This document shows, piece after piece, positions 1 through 10,893 of a stretch of 64,000 nt of DNA. How positions within the stretch are numbered: position 1 is the first letter of the stretch; each line of letters begins with the position of its first letter. A program made the translations under genes and the position numbers. This DNA is from Copromyces sp. CBS 386.78 (taxonomy: Eukaryota; Ascomycota; Sordariomycetes; Sordariales; Sordariaceae). The stretch spans positions 186,001 through 250,000 of the forward strand of contig MU839090.1 of NCBI GenBank assembly GCA_030685235.1, written 5' to 3'. The notes below the pieces were generated by a model that searched no databases, had not been told where the DNA came from, and saw only the letters and a program-made list of their open reading frames with translations.

Positions 1-1204
1 CCATCACCGCGGGGAGCATGTGATGGAGGTTGTGACCGTGAGCCATGGGGTTGCGGGGGGCGGGAGGAGGGGGAGCACCACCACTGCCACCACCACTACC
101 ACCGCCGCCGTTGCCGTTGACAGTACTGGGAGAACCACCAGCAGCAGTCTGCTTCGTCTTGCTAGATATCCCAATACCAGTAGCAGAAATCCACCAAGCG
201 GGAATCTCGCACAGTCCAACCTCCAGGAGCCCTTCAAGCGTGGTGGGCATCGCGTGCTTGTGGCGACAGAAGGTGCCCCATTTGCAGGTTCCGTGTTGAC
301 ACCAGTGGCGGCAGTATTCCTGGGGAGTTGAAGAAGCAGGAGAAGAAGAGGCGGTGGAAGAAGAGGCGGTGGTGGCGGCGGAGGAGGAGGAGGTAGAGTT
401 AGAGGGGGTAACACCAGGACTGGCAGGATTGGCAGCTATCGTAGGGGTGTTGTGGTTGGCAGTGGCTAGGGCATCGGTGTTGGCGGCGGGGTTGGGTGGT
501 GTAGTCATTGTGTTGTGAAGAGGTGCGCTTGCCCTGTGATCCGGGGTCATAGCATCTTGGTGGACAGTCGGATGATGAGGCGCGATCTGGGGAGAAGGAG
601 GAGGGGCGAGGAGGGTGGAATGACGACGGGGATCCTGTGCTTCGGTGTCTCGGGTGATGCTCCTTTCGACCAGATCGGCCCATCGCATTGAATGCTCGTC
701 TTCCGCACGGGTCAACCTGTTTGGATTCGAGCTTGCCGCTGCCATGTTGGGAGGGGCAGGATGGGGGCAAGGCTCCGCAGCGGAAGGGCGAGGAATCGAA
801 CTGGGATTACGTCCGGTAGAAGCAGCCGGTGCGTTATACGGGGCTCGCTGCGACTGCTCAGGTTGAGCCATGGTCCGGTGTCCAGGGGCGCAGACACCGC
901 TTGAGACCAAGGTGGGTTTCGATGAATCTCTGGTTCTCTTCCATACGAATTCCTCTTGGGAATTAGGCTCGATGATCCGCACCCTGTATGTGTCTCCGGT
1001 GTGCGGGACCATACCGAGGTTGTAGAGTCCTACGGTCTGCTCAACCGTCAGCTCCCGAGGTAGGCCGATGTCGATCCAGTCGGGAAGCTCATCGACGGCG
1101 ATCAAGGGTACCATGGGACCTTGTTCCCTTTGAATTGCTCCGGTGTCATTGCGCAAAACCTCGGTGTCAGGTCGGACAAGGAAGAACTGAGGGCGCGGTA
1201 TCAT
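1..1204 (-). CDS. CCCH zinc-finger protein (3' end cut off by window)
   Basis: One open frame runs from the ATG at 1204 to the left edge without a stop, so at least 401 residues are coded and the C-terminus is missing. The N-terminal ~85 residues (MIPRPQFFLVRPDTEVLR, later a VPLIAVDELPDWIDI block) are a conserved fungal module; the upstream ATG is preferred over the one at 871 because this block is in frame with it. A single C-x8-C-x5-C-x3-H finger follows, with Cys298, Cys307, Cys313 and His317 (motif CRHWCQHGTC). The rest is Pro/Ser/Thr/Ala-rich and probably disordered, ending in a Gly-rich stretch. CCCH fingers of this spacing usually bind RNA; the target here is unknown. No intron is seen. 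The assignment to a fungal CCCH family is firm; the function is inference. Confidence 0.85.
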   Translation of the reverse strand, partial: MIPRPQFFLVRPDTEVLRNDTGAIQREQGPMVPLIAVDELPDWIDIGLPRELTVEQTVGLYNLGMVPHTGDTYRVRIIEPNSQEEFVWKRTRDSSKPTLVSSGVCAPGHRTMAQPEQSQRAPYNAPAASTGRNPSSIPRPSAAEPCPHPAPPNMAAASSNPNRLTRAEDEHSMRWADLVERSITRDTEAQDPRRHSTLLAPPPSPQIAPHHPTVHQDAMTPDHRASAPLHNTMTTPPNPAANTDALATANHNTPTIAANPASPGVTPSNSTSSSSAATTASSSTASSSPASSTPQEYCRHWCQHGTCKWGTFCRHKHAMPTTLEGLLEVGLCEIPAWWISATGIGISSKTKQTAAGGSPSTVNGNGGGGSGGGSGGAPPPPAPRNPMAHGHNLHHMLPAVM

Positions 1205-1666
1205 GGTGGGCGAGTGAGGTTGATGTCTTGGTAGTTGGCGAGACGGACAAGGGGAGATAAAGGGATCCTGAATCACTCGGACTGTGTGGCTGGTTGTAGG
1301 AGGAAGAATAAGACTTTTTCGGGTTGTTGTTCTGACTATAGACGTTGGCTCGAACTGAGGGCGAAAGACCCATCTTTATAGAGATGTGTTTCTTGGGCAG
1401 TAACGCTCTGACTAGCACTTTGTCGACACGGGTTTGCAGCAACTACTTTGCCCGACAATCTTCTGAGACAAGCGTTGAAGCTTTGGGCGAACAAACAATG
1501 AGGCAACATTCGAAAAACACAGGGGAAAGGTTACCTGGAAGAAACGGACCAAGCGCTGGTGAGAACCATATTTGGATCGTAGTGGTGTGTCGAACATGGT
1601 GAGTTTGCAATTAGACAGTTCCAATGTCTGCCAGGGCTTTAAGACAAAGGTGTTCTCGCAATATCT
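1205..1666. other. intergenic: zinc-finger gene 5' region and TBCE 3' flank
   Basis: Both flanking genes are on the minus strand, so this stretch holds the downstream flank of the cofactor E gene and the promoter/5' UTR of the zinc-finger gene. No convincing gene or RNA is seen. Confidence 0.6.
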
Positions 1667-3618
1667 TCACCGCAGTTCAACCCTGATTTTTGCCTCGAGA
1701 CCATCCACGCAGTAGCCAAACTGGCGGGGACCATCCTTCAGCTCAACCTCGCGCCTCACAAATCTTCCTCCTTTCTTGCCGGCTATAGATGTGCCTGCAA
1801 TGGAGGTGGCGGCATCGTCCTGTTTGCGCTCTCTCTCAGCCTCTATCTCCTCGTCTTCACTGCTGTCACCATCATCGTCATCGAACCCACCAACCGGGTC
1901 CCATTCACCAGTCTCCCACACCAGTCGTAGCTTCAGAGGCGGGAGACCAAATAGTCTCCCGGCAATGCCCTTGACTGCATAGATGTCAAAGGATTTGGGT
2001 ATCTGGACGATCCTCTCTCCCACGAACGCGGTGTTGTCTTCTGACTCGCTGGTCGCCAACTCGGCAAGGTACAGGTGGACAGTAATCAGCCTTGCCTCAA
2101 GGAAGTTCGGATTAATGTCCTGTTGACGTGATACTACCGGTTCGCCATAGAGCTCACATAGCTCGGCCCAGCGTCGATGGCGTGCAAGCACTTGGGCTTC
2201 CTCTGCCTCTGGAGTAGTTGACAATTGTCGGGCTATGCGAGAGAGGTAGTACATCTCTGCGTTGGTACGGTCCGCTGTAGTGATATTGCTGAAGTTGAGC
2301 GTCCTGACGGATGGGAGACGGGCAGCCATCAGCATGAACGCCTCATCACTGGCGGCAGTGCCCTTCTTCGTGCCGTCCGTTTCCGGAACAGCCCCATCCT
2401 CGAGTCCTGGGTTCTCGTAGATCGGATTATGGGAGAATCGTATGGATGTCAACCCAGGGAAGGAGTCCAGAAGAGCATCGACGAATTGCCAATCGCTGAC
2501 CTTGTTGTATGACATATCAAGGTATTGAAGGTTCTTGCCAAAGACCGGCACCTCTTTGGGGGGAGAGGACGTGATGGTGGATATCAAGTTACCCTTCAGA
2601 TGCAGATTTCGAAGGGTGCTGATACTCGTAAGAGCAGCGATGTCTTCAAGTGATGTAAACTCGTTGAACTCGAGGTTCAGAGACACTAGTGTCGATGTGA
2701 AGGAAAACGCTGGTGGGATTGGTGCAAGAGTAGACAACTGGTTTGTGCCGATTTCGAGAAGAGTCAGAGAAGGGAAGTTGGAGGCGACGTGACATATTTC
2801 AGGCCAAGTCAGTAGGGTTTCTCCCATCTCAAGCTCCTTGACGCCCTTGAAGGCTTCATGCGGTCCATTGAGCTTGTCGTCTTCGAGGACGTTTTGGAAG
2901 CGATTTCCGCTGTACAGTGTCAGTCTTGTCATCCTCTTTTAAATGTGTCGCTACAGATAGCGAAAGGGGACATACTTGACCCTGAGACTGTGCAAGGAAT
3001 CCAACTCGGAGCAGATATCCACCACAGTACCGAAGTCGGTGAACAAGTTACGGCTGATATCCAGCTCAACGACCTTGGGAGAAGTCTGGCGGATAGTCTG
3101 ATCCTGATCTGTTGTGGGCGAAGATGCAGAGACGATGCATGACCCGTCAAGAATGACAATCTTCAGTTCGCTCAACTGTGCCTGCTTGCGCCGGATCTTG
3201 TCAAAGCCAACCTCCTCGGCAACCTTGCCACCGACAACGATCTGCTTCCCAGGGAGTACTGGCCCATTGTCGGAAGGTCCATCAGACGCATACTTGCGCT
3301 GAAGTGCGGAGAGAAACGTCTGGGGTGCATCTGCCGGTCTAGTTGGACGGATGAAAGATGCTGCTGTTGCTGACTTGGATTTGCCTGAGATAGTGTTAGA
3401 TGGCCATATCCCGAAATTCGAGAGTAGGATAGGTGAACCTCACATGTGAAATATCGAATGCCCTTGTGCTGGCCAGCGTGTTTGCCGCGTGTCGGGTCAT
3501 CCCATTCAACTCCAAGCCATGAGCCAGTGGTGCCCTCGAGTTCGCCAATGAATCGGACGGTGCATAGGGCGCCATCGTAGGACCTTCTCTGGCCGATGTG
3601 AGGGGTAACGGAAGCCAT
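1667..3618 (-). CDS. TBCE: tubulin-specific chaperone E (CAP-Gly, LRR, ubiquitin-like)
   Basis: Three exons, 3618-3444, 3384-2976 and 2909-1667, give 608 residues. Intron 1 has GTGAGG, a CTAAC branch and CAG; intron 2 has GTATGT, CTGAC and CAG, and both keep frame. Residues 1-60 form a CAP-Gly domain (GSWLGVEWDD, GKHAGQHKGIRYF). The middle is a leucine-rich repeat block (LSELKIVILDGS, LVSLNLEFNEFTSLEDI, LQYLDMSYNKVSDW). The C-terminus is a ubiquitin-like fold interrupted by an acidic loop (about GGFDDDDGDSSEDEE). The family (human TBCE, yeast Pac2) is a cytosolic chaperone that binds alpha-tubulin and joins the cofactor C/D/E complex that assembles alpha/beta-tubulin dimers. Length and domain order are those expected. 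An alpha-tubulin gene lies about 18 kb away. Confidence 0.93.
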
Positions 3619-4157
3619 CTTTTGACGGTATTTCGAATAAGAAACGATCGGAGAATGGAATTGGCAGATAGCTCTCCGCCGTTTAGTGCACTTCGATTGG
3701 TACCACTGCCGATTGTCGAAGATGAATAATGGTGTTCGCAATTGCCGTTACCGACTTCAGTTGAGCGTCCTGTACAACAAATTGGAAGGTGTTCACTGTG
3801 GAGTGGTGATAGAGCGTGCATTTTTAGGCAGCAAGGCCACTGCACCCTGACTGCGAGCCGCCATAAGATCGTCGAATTCTGGTGCCAAGAACACATCATC
3901 ACAGCAACACGGCAATACCACATCACGAACTCAACTACATATCGCGAATTTTGACCCCAAGCGATCAGGTGAACGATGTCGCTTACCCACACTATCGATA
4001 GGATTAAACATCCCTCCATTGGCTATTTCTGCTCGTATCGAAATGGTATCATGAAATCTTTTCCTTCGTTGCCATTCCTCTGCTTTTCCAATCATGCAAA
4101 CAGCAGTCGCTTGTTCGTGCCTATATATATACATACAAAAATGACAATGTTTCCTTT
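3619..4157. other. intergenic: TBCE promoter, hydratase 3' flank
   Basis: Promoter and 5' UTR of the cofactor E gene, and the 3' flank of the hydratase gene. A TATATATATA-like stretch lies near 4121-4132. No gene is seen. Confidence 0.5.
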
Positions 4158-5151
4158 TTACAACTTGTTCTGGGGAGCAGGTCCAACGCACTTCATCAAG
4201 GCGCGGCCGTTGCTGAGAACAACCTTACCACCCTCAATCTGGACCTGGAAGCGGATCTCCTCCCAGCCGTCCTTGATCTGACCAGTCTTCCACGCCGACG
4301 CAACAAGCTTGTCACCGCCACGGACGGGGCTGGCAAAGCGGGCCTGGTATTCCTTGATGTTGGCAGGGTCGCTGCCGCCAAGGTGCTGGAGGAGGCCGTG
4401 GCAGGCCCAGTTCCACGAGTAAAGACCGTGGATGATGACGCCGCCGAAGCCCATCTTCTTGCCGGGCTCGGGATCAGCATGGAGGGGGTTGTAATCGCCG
4501 TTGAGGCGGTACAGCAGGGGGGTCTCGGGAGTCGTCAGGTTCTCGAAAACGGCATCGGGCTTCTTGTCCTTGGGAGGGGGGAAGTTCTGGGTGGCGGGTC
4601 CCTTGGGACCACCCCAGTTACCCTGGTTGACGTAGAAGGAGGAGGTATGGATGCGCGAGTAAACCTCGTTACTGGCGGCATCTACTATATCGGTCTGGGT
4701 CTCAACGACAGAGCCCGGGCGACCCTTGTCATAGACGCCAACAACCTTGGTCCGCGACTCGAACTTCTTACCCTCAGAGGAGGTGGGAAGCTGCTTGAAG
4801 AACTCGATCCGGCGCTGACCGTCGACGACACGGGTGGGGTCGAAGACAGGCACGCCGGGGATGGCAACGGACTTCTGGGCGGCGTAAAAGTCGACTACAT
4901 CTGAAGAGTCAAGCTTGAAGGCTGGGAGACGGTTAGTTATGCATTGGCAACACTGTTGAGCGGAATTAATTGCAAGACTTACACAAGGCGATAGAGTAGG
5001 TGGGGAAAGGAGTGAAGTTGGGATGAAGCTCATAGAGGAAGTGAAGCTCCTCGGCCTTGCATCCAATGGACTGGGCAAAGAGCAAAAGATCCCTCTTGCA
5101 CCAAGAAACACTCTTGGTAGGGTATTCGAAACCAACACCGGGGCCGGACAT
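4158..5151 (-). CDS. MaoC/hotdog-fold enoyl-CoA hydratase (hydratase-2 type)
   Basis: Two exons, 5151-4983 and 4921-4158, give 310 residues; the intron has GTAAGT, a perfect CTAAC branch and CAG. The protein is a double-hotdog hydratase. The C-terminal half carries the hydratase-2 signature NGDYNPLHADP, with its Asp and His, followed by GFGGVIIHGLYSWNWA. It matches the C-terminal part of the peroxisomal multifunctional enzyme (Fox2/MFE-2) but lacks the dehydrogenase domains, as stand-alone fungal hydratases do. The expected reaction is hydration of trans-2-enoyl-CoA to (3R)-hydroxyacyl-CoA in beta-oxidation. The chain ends in NKL, a weak variant of the peroxisomal SKL signal. An alternative is a dehydratase of another acyl-CoA pathway; the fold is certain, the substrate is not. 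Confidence 0.85.
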
Positions 5152-6623
5152 TGTGAAGACTGAAGCTTAAATTGCTCGTTTGATGTGACAAGAAGATATC
5201 CAAGAATGGGTGAGGAGTGATGGAGGTTGGTCCGTCGAGATTCGAACTACAGAGTACAGTCTACCAAATGGCGAGCACAAAAGGGGGGGAGATGTCACAG
5301 GCTTTTATGTATAAACAGTCTCCTTGTCGCTTCTCGGACAAGAGAATCGCCTGGTTGCGGAGGTGGCACGGAAACCCGGTCGATTGCGATGCCGGTGGAG
5401 GGATGAGGGATGCGGGGGATAAGGCAGGCCGATAGTACCTCGGCAGGCTGAGCTACCTCGCTACCTCTGGAGCCTAGAGATGGCTTTGAATTTCACCGTC
5501 AATGTAAGGTAAGTAAAAGTAAGGTAAAGTAAGGTAAAAAACGAGATAATTCTTACGTGCACGGGCCAGCGCCCCGCTTAAATATTTTTTTTCTAGGTAC
5601 AACAGGGTTGAACTGGGCTGAACTGGGCTCAAATGTGTGTATTGTCACCAGATCTATAGTTATATATTCTCTATGCTTCAACGAACCGATTTTTGCAGTC
5701 GATTTCGTGTAGTTTCGTCAATTGTTGATAGAGTTGATGAACATTGACAAGGCAGGCATGAGAATTCTGATGGGTTGTGCGTGCACGGATAATTTACACT
5801 AGTGTTATTTACTGAATTTCAATTTTCTGAAAATTTCCGAAAAAGTCTTATTTTTTCAGAAATAAACCATCCCTACAGTGGAGCCAGAGAGGTTCACTGT
5901 GTGGGGTAGTGCCCGTGTCCGCATTGGCGACAGAGGGCAGTTTTAGACCGCATCGGGTCTCGTGCCCGCTCGGCGCCTTTTGCACTCGGGAGTGAAGGAA
6001 AAGGGCGAGAAGAGTTTTTCAGATCTTGATTTTTTTTTCAAAGTGACATCCAATGTTGCGATGTCGTTTCTACCTATATACATACCTAGAAGCCTGCCAA
6101 TTCAAGCTTCCATTGTCGATATCCCCTGGAATTCTATAAAGGCAGTTAGCAGTTAGCCTCCAAATGCCTCTTGTCTACGTACCTACCTACTTCAAGGTAG
6201 GTTACCTCACTTAGCGTGCTGTCCACGCCGGGTAGGTGTGGATATCCCCCGAAAATGGAACACAGGGGGCACAAGACATGATAAGATAAGCAACAACACC
6301 AAAAATTTCCAGACCACCGCCTCTCCAGGTGAAGGGGTCGTGAGCCCTCATCCAGGTTTCCCTTCACAGTGAATAGCATGATTGCATTCGTCATCTTCCC
6401 TCCAGGTGTTCTTCCGCGGCCCGTGATTCACTTTTTAATATTTCTTTGGAGAATCGTTTGTGCCCTCATTGTTGTTCCTGCCGGCCTCCCGCAGTGAATG
6501 GTTTTCTAGTCTTTCATTCAAAAGTCAACAACACCCGCTCCCCGACCGCATCACTTTGCCCTTCAGAATTTGGGTCTCGTCACAGCATCGACAAACACCA
6601 ACATCGGGCTCACAATAAAAACC
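5152..6623. other. divergent intergenic region, AT-rich
   Basis: Separates the divergently transcribed hydratase and lysine-rich genes. It holds degenerate GTAAG/GGTAA repeats at about 5504-5540, a direct repeat of GAACTGGGCT at about 5610-5630 and an AT-rich patch at about 5630-5880. No coding region, tRNA or transposon remnant was recognised. Confidence 0.5.
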
Positions 6624-8348
6624 ATGACTGGTCACAAAAGCAAGGCGGGCGGCATGCGACCGAACGGGTCAGCAATAAGCACCTCTGGTGTGCAGAGCGC
6701 TTCGGCCACCACCGAAGCAAGCCGATTTCTTTTCAAAACGGCAACAGCACCAACTGCAGAGACCGCACCTGCCACCACTCGCAGAAACCCCTTCGTTTTG
6801 CCATCAGTTACGCCGACAGATGGCTACAAATCCAGCGTCACAACCACCAAAATCACCGAAAAGAAAACTCACAAGCCCCTTTCCACGGAGGAGTACCTTG
6901 CGCAAGCCCAGAGACGGTACTCGGCCAGCCGTGCCAGAAGAGACGCCGAGCTGAGGAGGTTGTACCGAAGTTTCCCATTCGCCAAACGTGCGGTCAAACG
7001 TTATGCCCAAAGGAGGTCCCAGTGGGCGAAATCGATGAGGAGATTGCAAAAAACCGGCGCTTTCTTGGAGAATATGGGCGCCCTCAGCGGTGCTCAGATC
7101 GCCACTCAGCAATTACAAAAGACGTCACCCAATGGCTCAGCCAAAGTCGCCATAGAGCCATCATCCGCCAAATCCCCGGCTCTTCGCCAGACAAATTTTG
7201 GTGTAGACGATCATCCCGATAATGACAGCAGCAAGGCTCCTAGTGTTACCAGCAGCTCCGACGAAACGGTCAAGTCAGACACGAGGACGGTCGACTCCCT
7301 TTCGACGAACATCACGACACCCGATCTGTCCGACTGTGACAGCTTGTCCAAATCCACGACGAAATCGACCAAGCAAAAGACGACTTCCTCTTCAGCTGCA
7401 GCTACCCCCTCACAAAGCAAGACCGATATTGTCACAGAACAGCCCACTCCTAAAACGGAAAAGTTCAAGATTACAATCAACGTCGAGACTGTAGCCCCAT
7501 CGAGAGAGTCCAAGTCATCTACGCAAAAATCCAAAGAGGATGCGGCACCCACAACCGCCAGCGGCGCTCTGACGCCCAAGAAGTCAGTAGACCAAAAGGA
7601 CGAGAAGAAGCAGAAGTCGAGCAGCGACAAGGCGGACGGTCAAGAACTCGAGAAGGGGAAGAAGGAGAAGAAGCCTAAGGCCGACGACGCTCAACCAACC
7701 CCCGAAAATAAGTCTAAGAAGCACAAGCGGGATGAAGACGGCAAGGACAAGGAGGAAGGCGCCATCGAGGAGCCCAAGGCGAAGAAGTCCAAGACCTCAG
7801 AACCCCCCGCCATGACTCCTGCCTCTGGTATCGACAAGTCCTACAAGCCCTACCCAAACGTGCCCCCAGAAATCAGGCAAGAGCTCTTCGTCATCAAGGC
7901 CGAAGAAATGGTTTTCAACCCGCTCGGCTACGATGACCTCGTTTACGACGACAACAGGCCCAAGAGCAAGCGGCCCAAGTGGAGGAAGATCGGTCGCAAC
8001 ACGGGCCACAACGACATGATGATGTCTGGCGGTATCGGTGCTACTGATTCCTCCTCTTCTGGTTCCCACAGGCCCAAGAAGAACCGGTCGGGTGGTGACG
8101 ACAGTCTGTCCAAGCAGGTGCTCAAGAAGGGGCATAACAAGAAGGTTGCGGAGGAGGTTGCTTCGCTCAAGAAGTCCTCATCGGTGGCTGCGGAGTCGGG
8201 GTCGAGTTCCACTTTCGGTGAGAAGAGAGAGAAAGAGTTCAAGAAGAACAAGCACGGCCATCGGGATCAGCAGGGCGGCCAGAAGAACTGGAAGCATAGG
8301 CCAAACCAGTCAGGGAGTTTGGCTGCTAAGTTCAGGAAGCACAAGTGA
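6624..8348 (+). CDS. lysine-rich, low-complexity protein, function unknown
   Basis: Single exon of 574 residues. The ATG at 6624 has a good context (AAAACCATGA); the frame is open upstream but has no earlier ATG. The N-terminus has a Leu/Arg-rich helical stretch at about residues 85-155 (STEEYLAQAQRRYSASRARR, then AKRAVKRYAQRRSQWAKSMR). The centre is charged low complexity (KEKKPKADDAQPT-like). A more ordered block near residues 410-455 (PYPNVPPEIRQELFVIKAEE, then FNPLGYDDLVYDDNRPK) is the most likely conserved part, and the tail is very basic. Many short K/R clusters would serve as nuclear localisation signals. I do not recognise the family; a nuclear or nucleolar RNA-related role would fit the composition but is only inference. 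Confidence 0.75.
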   Translation: MTGHKSKAGGMRPNGSAISTSGVQSASATTEASRFLFKTATAPTAETAPATTRRNPFVLPSVTPTDGYKSSVTTTKITEKKTHKPLSTEEYLAQAQRRYSASRARRDAELRRLYRSFPFAKRAVKRYAQRRSQWAKSMRRLQKTGAFLENMGALSGAQIATQQLQKTSPNGSAKVAIEPSSAKSPALRQTNFGVDDHPDNDSSKAPSVTSSSDETVKSDTRTVDSLSTNITTPDLSDCDSLSKSTTKSTKQKTTSSSAAATPSQSKTDIVTEQPTPKTEKFKITINVETVAPSRESKSSTQKSKEDAAPTTASGALTPKKSVDQKDEKKQKSSSDKADGQELEKGKKEKKPKADDAQPTPENKSKKHKRDEDGKDKEEGAIEEPKAKKSKTSEPPAMTPASGIDKSYKPYPNVPPEIRQELFVIKAEEMVFNPLGYDDLVYDDNRPKSKRPKWRKIGRNTGHNDMMMSGGIGATDSSSSGSHRPKKNRSGGDDSLSKQVLKKGHNKKVAEEVASLKKSSSVAAESGSSSTFGEKREKEFKKNKHGHRDQQGGQKNWKHRPNQSGSLAAKFRKHK

Positions 8349-9513
8349 TTCCGACAGTCGCGCAAAGCGACGAGTGGGTATCAAATACGCGAGGAATAGA
8401 CCATGGAGAACGGGCGAGGATTGCAGGTCGAGAAAGGCCGCTTTCCATAGCTCTCCAAGGCCTCTAGAAGACACCATATCTACGCTCAAGGACAGAGGAA
8501 CTGCTCTCCGTTCCCCCTTCCCCGTCGCGTCATAACACAATTTCTCATCTATGGTCACAGTGAAGGAGAACCGACGGGTCCTCATAGACAGGGTCACCCA
8601 GAGGCGGGTAACAAGCGGGTGGCCTATCCAATATGGCTATCTTTTTCTACAACTACAGCACGGCTCTAATTAGGCGCATGATCGCATGGTGGCAAGGTTG
8701 CATGGTTGCATGGCAGCATTCACAGTTGGCGAGCGGAAGGTTACTTGATATGCATATTTTGCTTTTTACTTGTCATTTCGGCTCAGCGGTGGGTAAAAAG
8801 TAGAAGATATATATCCTCGACGGACATGGCAAAGAAAAAGGGGGAGGGGCTAGATGGGCGCAATACACGGCGGACTACTTGTGTGGCGTGGCGTGGCGTG
8901 GCGTGGCGTGGCGTGGCGTAACATAATTGCATTTGATACCATTGGGAAGACGGTTTTGGTAAGAACACTGTTCTAGATCATTTCTTGCTCTCTTTCTTTT
9001 CATGACTCAAGATATCATGCTTTCATCATTGATTGCTGTATAGAATCACGTTGTTGGAATAGATACCCATTAAGTATCATCTTTTGCAATAGTCACGGCG
9101 AGACGAGCAAGTTTGTGCTGAACAGGGAACGTGTGTGTTAGTCAAATCGAATTTTGCAGATACAGTCTTTGTTATCTTGCCAATCAACTGGAAACCATGA
9201 CAGCAGCCGCTCAGACGAGGCCAGCCATATCTTGAGATACATGTAATTAAACAGTTTGATCCCCATAGCGAGGGCAAAAGAAAGCACATTACTGAAAACG
9301 ACAAAAAAGAGTGAGGTATCCTTAATAACACGCCATATGTACCAAAAACATCCAAGAAAGAAAACAGAAACGGCCCGTATAACCATGCCCCTTGCTCCCA
9401 CTTATAGTGTACCGATGATGATGAACCATCAGCCCACAGATAACCTGATATCATAACAAAAGAGATTCCTCCACCAATCACCGCTCGACAGGCAAAGGAA
9501 ACCCTTTTAAGAG
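8349..9513. other. convergent intergenic region
   Basis: 3' flanks of two convergent genes. The only clear structure is the GTGGC tandem repeat, listed separately. Open frames in 9077-9544 on the minus strand overlap the neighbouring 3' end and look like chance. Confidence 0.5.
8883..8917. repeat. GTGGC pentanucleotide tandem repeat
   Basis: Seven perfect head-to-tail copies of GTGGC followed by a partial copy, in the 3' intergenic region. It is likely length-polymorphic. Confidence 0.95.
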
Positions 9514-10893
9514 TTAAAACCTCATCGCCCTCGCACGATCGCATTCCTCCAGGAACTTGTAAATCCCCTCTAACCCTTCATATCGGTCCTCCGAGCAGTG
9601 CTCACTAGAAGCGCTCTTCAGAGACGGCGGCATGCTCTCGTAACCTTCTGACTCTTCCGAGACAACAGAGTGTTCCGATGCCAACAGCCACGGGTTCTCC
9701 TCGACCTCCTCCACAAACGCCGCGTCGAGTTCGTTGAAACTCTCTGACGAGACGCTCGTACGAACAATCTCGTCTGGCGACGTGAGCGTCTTGCAGCAGC
9801 CGTCGTCAGCAGGGGCATACGGGAACCGCAGCGCGACCTGGACACCGGCGTCCACATCGAAATCGGGATCCTCCTTGATGATGCCGCGCTGAACGCCGAC
9901 GTCATTGCACAGCCGCTCAACCGTTTCGGCATCTACGCCCGGGAATCGAACCCTTAGCAGGTCGGCCCGCTCCAGAGAGATGGGCAAGTCGCCTAACCGG
10001 GCGAGAGCCTTCAGATCCGCCATGACGGCCGCGAGATCCTTCAAGGTGCGGGCAAAGTCCACGGAAAGGACATCGAGGAAGTTATCGGCGAGAAGGGTGG
10101 CGCCAGCGGTCTGGATCTCGGCCTTGACGCTCTGGGAAGAGGGGATCATGGCGCCCAAGGGGCTGAGAGCCGTGACCGAGGGGCTGATGTGGAAGTCGAT
10201 GAACGAACCCGGAGCGTGGGGCGCAACTGCGAGCTTGTTGCGTGCCTTCTCTTCGTCCACGCTGACGGCCCGGTACAGCTTCCGGCCATCGGCGGAGCAC
10301 CCGTCGAAGTGAGCCCGCTGGCCGGAGAGCCAGAAGGCGCGGACGGCTTGGCTCACGTTCTGGACCACTTGGGCGGGCGCGGCGGGCGTGTGGCTGAAGT
10401 AGCGCTTGCCGCCTGCGCGGCCGGCCCCGGAGAAGGAGTAGCCGCCTGCGGTACGGGGGAGGGCGCCTCCGGTGAGGTTCGGTCGGAGGGTGGAGGCGAA
10501 AGGAGCCCGTCCGGGGAACGCAGCTACGGCCTGGGAGGTGGCCGAGACGGGGAACTTGGACCGGTCAAAGCGGGATTGTTGACCGGATGAAGGGGACTGC
10601 TTCCCGGCGGTGTTGCTGATGTAGCGACGGACAGTGGCATTGATGTTGGCGTAGGTCGAGTGCCACTTTGCGCCTCCTCGGCCGCTCTTCTGCTGGCGGA
10701 GCCATGCGGCGGGATGAATAGGTTGACGGGCACCACTACGTACGGCAATGGGCTGGAGTTGTTGTGCTGGATTTGATGAGCGTGTTGCGGCGGCGGCGAG
10801 CTTCGTGCGAAGCATCTTGGACGTGCGCGCCAGTTTCTTGCCGAGAACACGCAGGGCGGCGGCGGCCCACATGCCTCCCACGGCGGGAGACAT
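9514..10893 (-). CDS. fungal protein often labelled casein kinase II beta 2 subunit
   Basis: Single exon of 459 residues from ATG 10893; a second in-frame ATG at 10872 is possible. The N-terminal ~60 residues are Ala/Arg/Lys-rich with few acidic residues (WAAAALRVLGKKLARTSKM), as in a mitochondrial presequence. A conserved centre follows (APFASTLRPNLTGGALPR, RYFSHTPAAPAQVVQNVS, LDVLSVDFARTLKDL), then an acidic tail ending GLEGIYKFLEECDRARAM. I recall fungal orthologues carrying the database label casein kinase II beta 2 subunit, but the CK2-beta zinc-binding cysteines are not visible, so that name is doubtful. Ordinary ascomycete orthologues with the same blocks exist; function is unknown. 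It is divergent from the snoRNA host and probably shares its promoter region. Confidence 0.78.
   Translation of the reverse strand: MSPAVGGMWAAAALRVLGKKLARTSKMLRTKLAAAATRSSNPAQQLQPIAVRSGARQPIHPAAWLRQQKSGRGGAKWHSTYANINATVRRYISNTAGKQSPSSGQQSRFDRSKFPVSATSQAVAAFPGRAPFASTLRPNLTGGALPRTAGGYSFSGAGRAGGKRYFSHTPAAPAQVVQNVSQAVRAFWLSGQRAHFDGCSADGRKLYRAVSVDEEKARNKLAVAPHAPGSFIDFHISPSVTALSPLGAMIPSSQSVKAEIQTAGATLLADNFLDVLSVDFARTLKDLAAVMADLKALARLGDLPISLERADLLRVRFPGVDAETVERLCNDVGVQRGIIKEDPDFDVDAGVQVALRFPYAPADDGCCKTLTSPDEIVRTSVSSESFNELDAAFVEEVEENPWLLASEHSVVSEESEGYESMPPSLKSASSEHCSEDRYEGLEGIYKFLEECDRARAMRF

Noticed and set aside
9077..9513. Minus-strand frame with hydrophobic segments downstream of the 459-aa gene
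   Set aside because: It lies in the 3' flank, overlaps the end of the gene in another frame, and has no family features.
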